The position numbers and the translations under genes are program-made. Of a stretch of DNA of 29,970 bases, positions 8,177 through 16,153 are shown one piece after another. The notes below the pieces were generated by a model. The model searched no databases and was not told the origin of the DNA. It saw only the letters and a program-made list of their open reading frames with translations. Source of the DNA: Candidatus Dojkabacteria bacterium. Lineage in GTDB: Bacteria > Patescibacteriota > Dojkabacteria > SC72. How positions within the stretch are numbered: the first letter of the stretch is position 1; each line of letters starts with the position of its first letter. Location of the stretch: contig JAAZIL010000047.1 of NCBI GenBank assembly GCA_012800885.1, positions 1-29,970 on the forward strand, in the 5' to 3' direction.

Positions 8177-9106
8177 TTATCCTTCTTTTAAATATTTTTT
8201 TACTGCACTAAAACTACTGAAATATCCAAAGCCTCCACCTACAATTATGTGTGTGAGTAAATAGATTAAGAGAAATGTAATATCAAATTTCAACAGAAAT
8301 GGTAAGTTTAGGTCAAGAAAGAGTTGATTAATCCAGAAAGAGAAGTCTGTCCCTTTAGTATAATATATTACAGTGTACCAAGGTATTAAGATAAGTAAGG
8401 TAGCAATAAATCCACCTGCAAGACCGTAGAAAGTACCTTCAATGAGAAAAGGTGTACGGATGAATTTATCTGAACTACCTACCAAATGCATAATTTCAAT
8501 CTCTTGTTGATGTAGCTTAATATTAAAGCCGATTGTAACTCTAATAAGGGATACTGTAACAATTGCCATTGCACTAATTAATATTATTGAACCGATGTTA
8601 ATAATTCTTGACAGTGTTTTCATATTATCTACAACCTGTTTGAAGTAGTAGACATCTTCTATGTGAGGGTTAGTCTCTTTTGCTTTGTTAATTTTTTCAA
8701 TTATATTAATCAAAGAATCAATATTCTTAGCCCTTATCTCTAAACTAGGAGGTAGAGAGTCAGCTGTTATTGTAGATATTAATTCTGGATTTTCAGCAAA
8801 ATCCTCTTTATAGATTTCTAAGGCTTGTGCTTGTGATATATATGTAATTTGCTCAACAGAGGAATCACTATTTATTGTATCTCTAAAATGAAAAATCTCC
8901 TTCTCATCAGTACCTTTCTTAAAAAAGACAATAACCTGTGCTCTCTGCTCAAGGAAATCAACCGTTTTCTGAGTAAGGATTGAGATTGATATAAATACGG
9001 AAGAGAGTGTAAATACTATTGCAGAAACAAGTATAGTTGAGATAGTTAACCACTTGTTTCTCTTAATATTTTTTGTTGTTACTTTAAATATTCTTGTATT
9101 ATTCAT
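8177..9106 (-). CDS. ftsX: Cell division protein FtsX
   Basis: This 309-residue protein has four membrane spans: about 20-45, 168-190, 218-245 and 272-295. A large extracytoplasmic loop lies between spans 1 and 2 (VIVFFKKGTDEKEI... SLPPSLEIRAKNID). This is the FtsX topology, and the loop is where periplasmic hydrolase activators bind. The phrase INKAKETNPHIEDVYY in the loop and the short motif EIEIMHLVGSSDKFIRTPFL after span 2 are typical. It overlaps ftsE by 8 bases and its stop is followed immediately by the ATG of the M23 protein, so the three are translationally coupled. With FtsE it should transmit ATP-driven conformational change across the membrane to the M23 coiled coil. Confidence 0.93.
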   Translation of the reverse strand: MNNTRIFKVTTKNIKRNKWLTISTILVSAIVFTLSSVFISISILTQKTVDFLEQRAQVIVFFKKGTDEKEIFHFRDTINSDSSVEQITYISQAQALEIYKEDFAENPELISTITADSLPPSLEIRAKNIDSLINIIEKINKAKETNPHIEDVYYFKQVVDNMKTLSRIINIGSIILISAMAIVTVSLIRVTIGFNIKLHQQEIEIMHLVGSSDKFIRTPFLIEGTFYGLAGGFIATLLILIPWYTVIYYTKGTDFSFWINQLFLDLNLPFLLKFDITFLLIYLLTHIIVGGGFGYFSSFSAVKKYLKEG

Positions 9107-10034
9107 TTTCTATACTACTTAAATATTGTTTAACAAATTTTGCTAATTCAGTATTCTCTTTTTTACTCAGTTTCATATCCTCTAATTCTCTAGTAGTAAT
9201 ATTTATTAATATCTCAGGAGAAGTTAAAGCGTACTGTACAAGCTTCTTTTTTAAAGAAGGACTAAGTTTGTTAAACTCTGGAGAGAGAGGTAATGTTTTT
9301 TTCTTACTCTTAACCTTAGAAGAGATAGTATTTTCTTCCGTTTCTTCTTTATCAGAAGTCATCTCTCTTGGATCAGAATCAAAGCTTAACTTACCTTCTT
9401 CTAATGTAATTGTTCTATCTTTGTTAGAACCATTTAGGAGGTTGAAGTCATGTGATATTACCATTACTGTTGTTCCTCCTTTATTAATAGTTTTTAGTAT
9501 CTCAAGGATCTGCATTGCATTCTCTGAATCTAGGTTACCAGTTGGTTCATCAGCAACGAGAAAATCTGGTTTATTAGCTAGTGCTCTGGCAATAGCACCT
9601 CTCTGTTGTTCTCCTCCTGATAATTCATAGGGGAATAGTTCTCTTCTATCTCTAAGGTCTACTAAGTCTAAGAGATAATCTGTTGTATCTTCTATCTCTT
9701 TTTGGCTTTTGTTAAGTATCTCAAGAGCAAATTCGATATTCTCTTCGAGTGTCTTTGTATTCAGAAGTTTTATATCTTGGAATACCATTCCTATTTTCTG
9801 TCTATAGGCAGGAAGGAGCCTCCTAGTTAACTTTGGGACCTCTATCTCATTAAAAAATATTGTCCCAGAGGTTGGTAATTCTTCTCTTATTAACAATCTC
9901 ATAATAGTAGACTTACCAGCTCCAGAAGGGCCAACTAAGAAAAGGAATTCACCAGGATCTATACGGAAGGTGATGTCTTCCAATGCAATAATGTTGTCTT
10001 TATATTTCTTTGTAACAGTATCAAAAATTACCAT
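9099..10034 (-). CDS. ftsE: Cell division ATP-binding protein FtsE with C-terminal extension
   Basis: This is an ABC ATPase with Walker A GPSGAGKST (35-43), Q-loop Q86, signature LSGGEQQR (138-145), Walker B DFLVADEP (157-164) and the switch histidine H195. FtsE is normally about 220-230 residues. Here the ATPase ends near residue 223 and another 88 or so residues follow: a charged Glu/Lys linker, then helices containing LSPEFNKLSPSLKKKLVQY and MKLSKKENTELAKFVKQYL. I do not recognise this tail. Position after prfB and before ftsX is the common bacterial order and supports FtsE over other ABC proteins. It sits on the cytoplasmic face with FtsX and may contact the Z-ring. Confidence 0.93.
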   Translation of the reverse strand: MVIFDTVTKKYKDNIIALEDITFRIDPGEFLFLVGPSGAGKSTIMRLLIREELPTSGTIFFNEIEVPKLTRRLLPAYRQKIGMVFQDIKLLNTKTLEENIEFALEILNKSQKEIEDTTDYLLDLVDLRDRRELFPYELSGGEQQRGAIARALANKPDFLVADEPTGNLDSENAMQILEILKTINKGGTTVMVISHDFNLLNGSNKDRTITLEEGKLSFDSDPREMTSDKEETEENTISSKVKSKKKTLPLSPEFNKLSPSLKKKLVQYALTSPEILINITTRELEDMKLSKKENTELAKFVKQYLSSIENE

Positions 10035-10052
10035 GAGCAGTAGAAGAAATTT

Positions 10053-10082
10053 ATTCTATCCTATATATTACTGTATTCTTAA
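10053..10082 (-). promoter_or_regulatory. Possible internal promoter for ftsE
   Basis: On the minus strand, TTAAGA (10082-10077), an 18-base spacer and TAGAAT (10058-10053) lie over the end of prfB, 18 bases before the ftsE ATG. The match is moderate. Confidence 0.3.
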
Positions 10083-11150
10083 TTGAGCTTCAAGTAACTC
10101 TTCTATATTACCATCTAGTACACTTTCGGGATTTGTAATCTCTATGCCTGTTCTTAAGTCTTTAACTAGTTTGTATGGATGTAATATGTAGTTTCTAATC
10201 TGACTTCCCCATCCGGCTATAGTGTAGTCACCTTTTATCTCAGAGATCTCTTCTAATCGATTCTCTTCGACTATTCTCCATAATTTTCCTTTTAGTATTT
10301 GCATAGCTTTCTCTCTGTTTTTTAATTGGCTTCTCTCTTGAGAACATTTTACAACTATACCTGTAGGTATATGTGTAATTTGAACAGCAGAGGATGTTTT
10401 GTTTACGCTCTGGCCACCAGGCCCACTTGCTCTGATAGCTTTAAATTCAATATCGGAGTTCGGTATCTGAATATCTCTCTCTAGATCCTCCATTATTGGT
10501 ATTACTTCAACACCTGCAAATGATGTTTGTCTGAGATTTTGAGTATTAAAAGGGGAGAGTCTAACTAATCTGTGAGTACCGTGTTCTCTTTTAAGTATCC
10601 CGTAGGCATATTTACCATAAATATCAATAGAAACAGTAGAGATACCAGCTTCATTACCCTTAACTATATCTGTTATCTGGTATTTCCAACCTTTTTTCTC
10701 TACATACATTGTATACATTCTAAGAAGCATCTCTGTCCAATCATTTGCTTCTGTACCTCCTTGGCCTGAGTGAATAGAGAGAGTAGCATTATTCTTGTCA
10801 TACTTACCTGTTAAAAATGTTAGAGATTCAAATTGTAATACCTTCTTTTTAATATTATCAAATTCTTGTTGTAGAAATTCTGTTTTTTCCTTTTCTTGCT
10901 CCTCTGCTAAATTGTAAAGAATCTCTATATCTTCTCTAAGTTTTGTTACAGTATCAATCTCTTCTTTGAGCTCTGCGATCTGGGTTAATATGTTTTTAGC
11001 ATGTTCTTGATTATCCCAGAAATTTTCTCGGTTACTCTCTAATTCTAGTGATTTGAGATTATTTCTTTTAGAAGATATATCTAAAGAAGAGCCTATATCT
11101 TCTATTTTTCTTTTCATTTCTTCAATTTCCCTTTTGTTAATTTCTGCCAT
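10068..11150 (-). CDS. prfB: Peptide chain release factor 2
   Basis: This 360-residue class I release factor has the catalytic GGQ at residues 245-247 and the stop-codon-reading tripeptide SPF at 199-201, which defines RF2 (UGA and UAA) as opposed to RF1. Length and N-terminal coiled domain are normal. Many bacterial prfB genes carry an in-frame UGA and a programmed +1 frameshift near codon 25. Here the frame is continuous through the equivalent place (SSLDISSKRN), so that autoregulation is absent. It starts the minus-strand prfB-ftsE-ftsX run and is divergent from gpmI across a 43-base gap. Confidence 0.96.
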   Translation of the reverse strand: MAEINKREIEEMKRKIEDIGSSLDISSKRNNLKSLELESNRENFWDNQEHAKNILTQIAELKEEIDTVTKLREDIEILYNLAEEQEKEKTEFLQQEFDNIKKKVLQFESLTFLTGKYDKNNATLSIHSGQGGTEANDWTEMLLRMYTMYVEKKGWKYQITDIVKGNEAGISTVSIDIYGKYAYGILKREHGTHRLVRLSPFNTQNLRQTSFAGVEVIPIMEDLERDIQIPNSDIEFKAIRASGPGGQSVNKTSSAVQITHIPTGIVVKCSQERSQLKNREKAMQILKGKLWRIVEENRLEEISEIKGDYTIAGWGSQIRNYILHPYKLVKDLRTGIEITNPESVLDGNIEELLEAQLRIQ

Positions 11151-11157
11151 ACTGTAT

Positions 11158-11194
11158 ATTATATACTAGTTTAAAATCTTAAGACTAGTATATA
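11158..11194. promoter_or_regulatory. Divergent prfB/gpmI control region with inverted repeat
   Basis: The 43-base gap between the two start codons holds a perfect 11-base inverted repeat, TATATACTAGT (11160-11170) and ACTAGTATATA (11184-11194), 13 bases apart. For prfB, the minus strand has TATAAT (11163-11158) ending 7 bases before its ATG. For gpmI, TTGTTA (11134-11139), 17 bases and TATTAT (11157-11162) fit a promoter. The repeat could be an operator or simply two facing TATACT boxes. Confidence 0.45.
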
Positions 11195-12840
11195 TGTTTG
11201 GGCTATTTAGTAAAAAGGATGGACAGAGAAGTACTAAGAAGGTAGCAGAAGAAGTAAAAAAGTTCTCAGTGATGTTAATTCTTGATGGTTTCGGTATTCA
11301 TCCTGATAGTGAAGGGAATGCAGTATTGGGTGCAAATACCCCATTTTTGGACACAGCGTGGACTTATGGTAGGTCAACTCTAATTAATGCTTCAGGTACT
11401 TATGCAGGCCTAGCAGCAGAGGAGCCTGGTAATTCTGAAGTAGGACATCTTAATCTAGGTGCAGGGCATGTAGTCTATCAAACTTTACCAAGGATTGATG
11501 ATGCAATTGCTACTCGTGAGTTTGAAGATAATGCTGTAATAAGGGAATCCTTTGATGAAGTTAAAAAGAGAGGTTCTAATTATCATCTAGTTGGTGTTCT
11601 GAGTGCTGCTGGTGTTCATGGGCATATAAAGCATCTTTTCTCTTTAATGGAATTGTGTAAAGCATACGGTATAGATCCCTTTATTCATATTATCCTTGAT
11701 GGGAGGGATACCCCTCCTAAAGATGGATTCTTGTACTTAAGTAGGCTTAATTCTAAAATAAAGGAACTCGGTATTGGGAGGATCGCCTCTATGCAAGGGA
11801 GATTCTACGGTATGGATAGGGATAGTAGATGGGAGAGAATAAAGTTGGCATATGATGCAATGGTTGGACTCTCTCAAGAAACATTTACAGATGCAGTAGT
11901 TGCATTACAGAGTGCCTATTCAAACAATGAGACAGATCAATTCTTTAAACCTAGAACTAGGGTAGATTCTAGGGGAAGACCAATCGGTCCAGTTAGAACT
12001 AATGATGTACTGCTTTATTGGAACTTTAGAGAAGATCGTGCAAGACAGTTGAGTAAGGCATTTGTAGATAGGGATTTTAATCACTTTGTAAGAAGAGCTT
12101 ATCCTGAGAATTTGTACTTAGTAACCATGACAGGGTATGAAGAGAATATACCAGCTCATGTCGTATTTCCTCCTAAAAAGATAAAGAAATCAATGGCAAG
12201 ATATATTGCAGAGAATGGGTATAAGCAGTTGCATATATCTGAAACAGAGAAATATATGCATGTAACATATTTCTTCAACGGTGGTATAGAACAACCTAAC
12301 GAAGGTGAGGACTTTTTTAATATTCCATCTCCTAAAGTAGAAAATTATGCTATGGTACCTGAGATGAGTTCCCCTATAATTAGAGATGAGGTTGTAAAAA
12401 GGATTAAAGCTGATTATGATTACAAGTTTATTCTTATTAATTTCGCAAATCCTGATATGCTTGGTCATACAGGGGATTACTCTGCTACTGTCCGGGCAAA
12501 TGAGATAGTAGATTCTCTCTGTGCAGATATTACAAAAGCTACATTAGAGAAGGGTGGTTCTATTGTAATAACTGCTGATCATGGTAACTGTGAGACAATG
12601 ATTAACAGGGTGACAAAAGAAGTAGATATAGCTCATACTAATAACCCTGTCCCTATGATTATTCTCTCAGATATAAAGGATATTACTCCTCAAGCTGGTA
12701 CAAAATTAATTAAGGTAGGAACAGGGCCAAAGGCGAATGTAACAGGTCTACTAGCTGATGTAAGTCCAACTTGCCTAGGTCTTGTCGGTCTGGATATTCC
12801 TGATACAATGACAGGGGTAGATTTAAGAGCAATTATTTAA
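11194..12840 (+). CDS. gpmI: 2,3-bisphosphoglycerate-independent phosphoglycerate mutase
   Basis: This enzyme interconverts 3- and 2-phosphoglycerate in lower glycolysis using two manganese ions. The metal-binding DGFG starts at D31 and the phosphorylated serine is S81 in GNSEVGH. HGHIKHLFSL, LDGRDTPP, a late TADHGNCE and HTNNPVPM provide the rest of the active site. At 548 residues it is longer than the usual 505-515, mainly through a 20-residue basic N-terminal extension (MFGLFSKKDGQRSTKK) and small insertions. No Shine-Dalgarno is seen. The 3' end overlaps the stop of convergent uppP by 8 bases. Confidence 0.96.
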   Translation: MFGLFSKKDGQRSTKKVAEEVKKFSVMLILDGFGIHPDSEGNAVLGANTPFLDTAWTYGRSTLINASGTYAGLAAEEPGNSEVGHLNLGAGHVVYQTLPRIDDAIATREFEDNAVIRESFDEVKKRGSNYHLVGVLSAAGVHGHIKHLFSLMELCKAYGIDPFIHIILDGRDTPPKDGFLYLSRLNSKIKELGIGRIASMQGRFYGMDRDSRWERIKLAYDAMVGLSQETFTDAVVALQSAYSNNETDQFFKPRTRVDSRGRPIGPVRTNDVLLYWNFREDRARQLSKAFVDRDFNHFVRRAYPENLYLVTMTGYEENIPAHVVFPPKKIKKSMARYIAENGYKQLHISETEKYMHVTYFFNGGIEQPNEGEDFFNIPSPKVENYAMVPEMSSPIIRDEVVKRIKADYDYKFILINFANPDMLGHTGDYSATVRANEIVDSLCADITKATLEKGGSIVITADHGNCETMINRVTKEVDIAHTNNPVPMIILSDIKDITPQAGTKLIKVGTGPKANVTGLLADVSPTCLGLVGLDIPDTMTGVDLRAII

Positions 12841-13594
12841 GAGTTAACAGTAGTAGTATTAATGCTAGTATGATTCTGTATACTCCAAAAAAGGTTAACC
12901 ATCTCCTTTTACTATACTTATTCAATACCTTTAAAGTAATATATGTAAATCCTCCAGATACAATTAGTAGTACACAATTAGGTATGGTACAGAGAGTAAA
13001 TATACCCTTCTCCATAATTCCATAGAGAGATGCTCCTAGTAGTAGTGGTAAGCCTAGTAAGAAAGAGAACTGCAGAGATGTATATTTCTCAACTCCTACA
13101 AGGATACCCGTAATAGTTGTAATTGCTGACCTTGAAGTACCAGGTAGAAAAGCTATTATTTGAGATACTCCTATTGCTACTGCTTGTTTCCATGTTACAT
13201 CTGTTATCTTCTTTTTTCTTCTTTTAATTCTATCCGTTAGTATGATAGCGATTCCCCAAAATAGTAGTGAAAAAATAATAATGGAGGTACTTCTTAATCT
13301 CTCCTCTATAATATTTTTAAAAAGTAATCCGAATATACCAGCAGGGAGTGTAGATAGAAGAACCTTTAACCAGAAAGAGATATGTTTTTTTTGATATAGC
13401 TCTTTTGGGAGAGTTTGTAGAAAGTAGAAAATTAATGCAATTGTTGTACCGAGGTGTAGAACAGAGAGAAGATATGTACCCATCTCTATATCTAAATATT
13501 CGGAGATAAGTATTAAATGAGCCGTACTTGAAATAGGTAGTAGTTCGGTTACACCCTGTACAACTGCTAATATTATTGATTTTAACATTTCCAT
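12833..13594 (-). CDS. uppP: Undecaprenyl-diphosphatase (UppP/BacA family)
   Basis: This is a multi-span membrane protein of 253 residues. The two active-site signatures of the family are present: QGVTELLPISSTAHL (13-27, with E17 and H26) and FLPGTSRSAIT near residue 150 with the essential arginine. It removes a phosphate from undecaprenyl diphosphate on the outer face of the membrane, recycling the lipid carrier for peptidoglycan synthesis. That fits the wall and division genes around it. A second in-frame ATG lies two codons in. The gene is divergent from the secreted cohesin-like protein gene and convergent with gpmI. Confidence 0.94.
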   Translation of the reverse strand: MEMLKSIILAVVQGVTELLPISSTAHLILISEYLDIEMGTYLLSVLHLGTTIALIFYFLQTLPKELYQKKHISFWLKVLLSTLPAGIFGLLFKNIIEERLRSTSIIIFSLLFWGIAIILTDRIKRRKKKITDVTWKQAVAIGVSQIIAFLPGTSRSAITTITGILVGVEKYTSLQFSFLLGLPLLLGASLYGIMEKGIFTLCTIPNCVLLIVSGGFTYITLKVLNKYSKRRWLTFFGVYRIILALILLLLTLK

Positions 13595-13624
13595 CTTTTC
13601 TGATATGCTTGAATGAATATATTG

Positions 13625-13633
13625 TGGTATATT
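13625..13633 (+). promoter_or_regulatory. Extended -10 promoter for the cohesin-like gene
   Basis: TGG-TATATT is an extended -10 element ending 7 bases before the ATG at 13641. No good -35 is seen at the right distance, as is usual for extended -10 promoters. The mRNA would be leaderless. Confidence 0.4.
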
Positions 13634-13640
13634 TTACTAT

Positions 13641-14345
13641 ATGATTAGAAAAAAGATAGGGGTATTGTTAGCACTACTCCTTTTTACCATAAATAGTCCT
13701 CTTCTGAGAGAGAAAGCTTACGCTTCTGATGCACCTCTTTTTTTTTATCCTTCCAGTGGTATTGTTGAGGATGTAGAGGAGGGTTTTACGGTTGATGTAC
13801 TAATTGATAGTGGAGGGGTAGAGATATCTAAGGCTAGGGTAGTTGTTAAATATGATCCTCAGGTAATTATCTTGAAGGAGGCAGGGAGAAATAATAGCCT
13901 CTTTGCACAATTTCCTGACGACCAGAGTAGTACAGATAATGTCGAAGGTATTGTAATGCTTACTGGTATAACGGAGATAGAAGATGGAGTCCCATTCTAT
14001 ACTACTGTAGGTGAACCAGATGTATTTATTAGGTTGAAATTTGAGATTATTGACACTTCTGTAGAGAAGATTGTGCTTGATATGAACTATTCAGGAGAGG
14101 ATGAACTGTTTGAATCCATCATTATTACTGCTCATGAACCTAACTCTAATATTCTTCTTAGCAAGCCAAGCTCTGCGATATTCCATCTTAAAAGTGACGA
14201 TATTCCAGAGACTGCAATTAATATCAGTAGTACAGGCATTATAGTTGGGTTAGTTCTAATTCTTGCTGGGGCTTTTGTCAGAAGGAGTAATGACAATATA
14301 TTTATTAAAAGAAGAGGTACTGTTGTAATAGAAGGAACCGAGTAA
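13641..14345 (+). CDS. Secreted cohesin-domain-like protein with C-terminal membrane anchor
   Basis: The 234-residue product has a signal peptide (1-28, AYA then cleavage before S29). A beta-rich domain follows (about 32-180) resembling cohesins: YPSSGIVEDVEEGFTVDVLIDSGG, then ARVVVKYDPQVI, and later VFIRLKFEII. A membrane span (about 198-216) and a short basic tail come last. Cohesin-like domains in non-cellulolytic bacteria serve as surface protein-interaction modules. The anchor would keep the domain outside the cell. The domain assignment is from pattern only. No neighbour points to a particular partner, such as a dockerin. Confidence 0.65.
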   Translation: MIRKKIGVLLALLLFTINSPLLREKAYASDAPLFFYPSSGIVEDVEEGFTVDVLIDSGGVEISKARVVVKYDPQVIILKEAGRNNSLFAQFPDDQSSTDNVEGIVMLTGITEIEDGVPFYTTVGEPDVFIRLKFEIIDTSVEKIVLDMNYSGEDELFESIIITAHEPNSNILLSKPSSAIFHLKSDDIPETAINISSTGIIVGLVLILAGAFVRRSNDNIFIKRRGTVVIEGTE

Positions 14346-14348
14346 TTA

Positions 14349-14377
14349 TTGATAAGGATTAAGATATTTGATATTAT
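14349..14377 (+). promoter_or_regulatory. Promoter of the tRNA-Phe/tRNA-Gly pair
   Basis: TTGATA (14349-14354), a 17-base spacer and TATTAT (14372-14377) each match consensus at five of six positions and end 14 bases before the tRNA-Phe 5' end. Confidence 0.65.
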
Positions 14378-14391
14378 TTAGGACATTTTAA

Positions 14392-14467
14392 GCCGAGATA
14401 GCTCAGCTGGTAGAGCATCTGTCTGAAGAACAGGGGGTCCCCAGTTCAAATCTGGGTCTCGGCACCA
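14392..14467 (+). tRNA. tRNA-Phe (GAA)
   Basis: Acceptor GCCGAGA/TCTCGGC, D-stem GCTC/GAGC, anticodon loop CTGAAGA (anticodon GAA) and T-arm CCCAG-TTCAAAT-CTGGG are all present. The discriminator is A and CCA is encoded. The next tRNA begins at the very next base. Confidence 0.97.
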
Positions 14468-14541
14468 GCGAGAGTAGTTCAGTTGGCTAGAACGACACAT
14501 TGCCAATGTGTAGGTCGCGGGTTCAAATCCCGTCTCTCGCT
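14468..14541 (+). tRNA. tRNA-Gly (GCC)
   Basis: Acceptor GCGAGAG/CTCTCGC, anticodon loop TTGCCAA (anticodon GCC), T-arm GCGGG-TTCAAAT-CCCGT and discriminator T. CCA is not encoded. It starts directly after the CCA of tRNA-Phe and ends one base before the stop codon of the convergent dedA-like gene. Confidence 0.97.
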
Positions 14542-14542
14542 C

Positions 14543-15169
14543 TTACTGAGATTTTTTAAGTGACTTTTTAAGGAAGGATATAATTCTTTTTCTGTTTTTC
14601 CAAGATATACTTATTAGAAGATATCCAAATACAATTATTATTATCCATTTATCACCGATACTCATGTACTTTTTTATAGTACTTAAGTTCCCAGCAGCAA
14701 GTTTCCCAATATATGCTATTATCAATGAGTTAAAGAATACTCCTAAGAAAAGAGCAAAAGAGAATTTGAAGAAATTTACTCTTAGGAAACCAGCAGCCAA
14801 GGTCGCTGCAACTCTTACCCACGGTACAAATCTAGATAGAAAAACATAGAGATATTTCTTCTTATCCAGCTTATTCTTGCTTGAATCAAACCTTACCTTA
14901 TTCACTCCTAAGAACTTTCCTTTTCCATCTAACCACTTATATATATTCTTATCAGTGAATAAACTTCCTAGAAGGAATATAGGTAATCCACCTACGACTT
15001 CTCCTAGTGCTGTTACTAGGGAGATTAGATACACATTGTTCTCTTCCATTGAAGCAAGTATTGCTATTACAATCTCTGTAGGGAATAAACCAACTGCCGA
15101 GATAAAGATACCCCAATACCTTAATGCAATGAACCACTCTATTAGTTTTGTAATTATTAAGTTCAACAT
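14543..15169 (-). CDS. DedA-family membrane protein
   Basis: This 208-residue polytopic protein has DedA signatures. An early re-entrant region (PTEIVIAILASMEENN, then ALGEVVGGLPIFLLG) precedes the conserved FLSRFVPWVRVAATLAAGFLR, with the arginines and proline typical of the family, and an N-containing membrane segment. DedA proteins are inner-membrane transporters, some of them flippases for undecaprenyl phosphate or phosphatidylethanolamine. A role in lipid-carrier recycling would fit nearby uppP but cannot be read from sequence. The gene is preceded by a good promoter and converges on the tRNA-Gly gene. Confidence 0.82.
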   Translation of the reverse strand: MLNLIITKLIEWFIALRYWGIFISAVGLFPTEIVIAILASMEENNVYLISLVTALGEVVGGLPIFLLGSLFTDKNIYKWLDGKGKFLGVNKVRFDSSKNKLDKKKYLYVFLSRFVPWVRVAATLAAGFLRVNFFKFSFALFLGVFFNSLIIAYIGKLAAGNLSTIKKYMSIGDKWIIIIVFGYLLISISWKNRKRIISFLKKSLKKSQ

Positions 15170-15180
15170 ACTACTTTGAA

Positions 15181-15208
15181 ATATTAACAGATATTTAGAT
15201 TAGGTCAA
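15181..15208 (-). promoter_or_regulatory. Promoter of the dedA-like gene
   Basis: On the minus strand, TTGACC (15208-15203), a 16-base spacer ending in TGT and TAATAT (15186-15181) form a promoter with both a -35 and an extended -10. It ends 11 bases before the ATG at 15169. Confidence 0.55.
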
Positions 15209-15250
15209 ATATCTCTTCCAAATTTTTTGAAGGTAGGATAAACTTTGTGT

Positions 15251-16027
15251 ATGACAAAAGTATCTTTTAAGAGAAGTGTTGTTTTTAATAAGATTAAGAG
15301 AAATAGTGTTACTATCTTTTTAAAGAAGTATTTACCATATATACTGTTTTTTACCTTGTTAGGTTTCTCTTTTGTTTTTCATTTCTGGGATATCAAAAAG
15401 ATAGAGTTTAATCTTTCTGAGCTTAAATATTTAGACAGTAATGAATTAGATATATATCTAGAGGAGTATGTGGGTATGAATCTGTTTTTAGTAGATCCTA
15501 ATGAAATTGAAAAGGTATTAATTAATGGAAATGGTTTTGTTAAGAGTGTACTAACAGAGAAGATATTACCAAATAGGTTGAAAATATCAATAACTGAATA
15601 TACTCCATACTATTCGGGCTACTCTTTAGATAAGTGTTTCCTCTTCTCAAGCGAAGGAACAAAAATAGATATACTGTGTGAAGAGTGTGAAGATGAGTGT
15701 TGGGAGGTGTCATCTGAATACTCTCAGATATATATTAGTTCTAATTCGGTAATAGAGAGTGCTAATAATTTAATATTTTTTGATGAAATAAGGAGAATAG
15801 AAGAGATACTCTCTCTCTTTGGGTATAAGGCTAAAGAGATATTAATAAATGATGGTATTGTAGTTTTTAATGATGAGGATAAGCATAAATTTACATTTGA
15901 TATAGCGTATAATCTTGATTTACAATTAGCAAGACTCTATCTTGTTTGTAAAAAGATTAATTCTGATAGTATAAAATTTAAAAGCTTGGACTTGCGATTT
16001 GATAGACCTGTTATGAAGATAAAGTAG
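15251..16027 (+). CDS. ftsQ: FtsQ/DivIB-like division protein
   Basis: This is a bitopic protein of about 258 residues: basic cytoplasmic N-terminus, one span (about 28-46, YILFFTLLGFSFVFHFW), then a POTRA-like segment (IKKIEFNLSEL... LNNEL-type strand order, GNGFVKSVLTEKILPNRLKISITEY). POTRA plus position directly upstream of ftsA-ftsZ supports FtsQ, which recruits the late divisome. The extracytoplasmic domain is unusually cysteine-rich, with a CEECEDEC cluster. I chose ATG 15251. An in-frame TTG at 15245 is closer to the ribosome-binding AGGTAGGA (15231-15238) and is a real alternative that adds two residues. Sequence similarity in this family is weak, so the call rests partly on context. 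Confidence 0.8.
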   Translation: MTKVSFKRSVVFNKIKRNSVTIFLKKYLPYILFFTLLGFSFVFHFWDIKKIEFNLSELKYLDSNELDIYLEEYVGMNLFLVDPNEIEKVLINGNGFVKSVLTEKILPNRLKISITEYTPYYSGYSLDKCFLFSSEGTKIDILCEECEDECWEVSSEYSQIYISSNSVIESANNLIFFDEIRRIEEILSLFGYKAKEILINDGIVVFNDEDKHKFTFDIAYNLDLQLARLYLVCKKINSDSIKFKSLDLRFDRPVMKIK

Positions 16028-16074
16028 GGTACATTTGACAAAAAAGAATTACTTTGTAAAAATAATCTTAGTTC

Positions 16075-16103
16075 TTGCTAAATGTATTTTTTTTGACTAT
16101 ATT
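16075..16103 (+). promoter_or_regulatory. Promoter of ftsA
   Basis: The 126-base gap before ftsA is among the longest in the window. TTGCTA (16075-16080), 17 bases and TATATT (16098-16103) form the best pair. A perfect TTGACA at 16035-16040 has no equally good -10 at normal spacing, but a second start there is possible. Confidence 0.5.
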
Positions 16104-16153
16104 ATATATACCAAGCTAATAATTTAAAGTAATATTATACTGCCTTAAAGAAA

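Noticed and set aside
9094..9630. A 178-residue open frame on the plus strand
   Set aside because: It lies antisense to ftsE, whose product has every ABC motif. The composition is that of a reverse-strand shadow.
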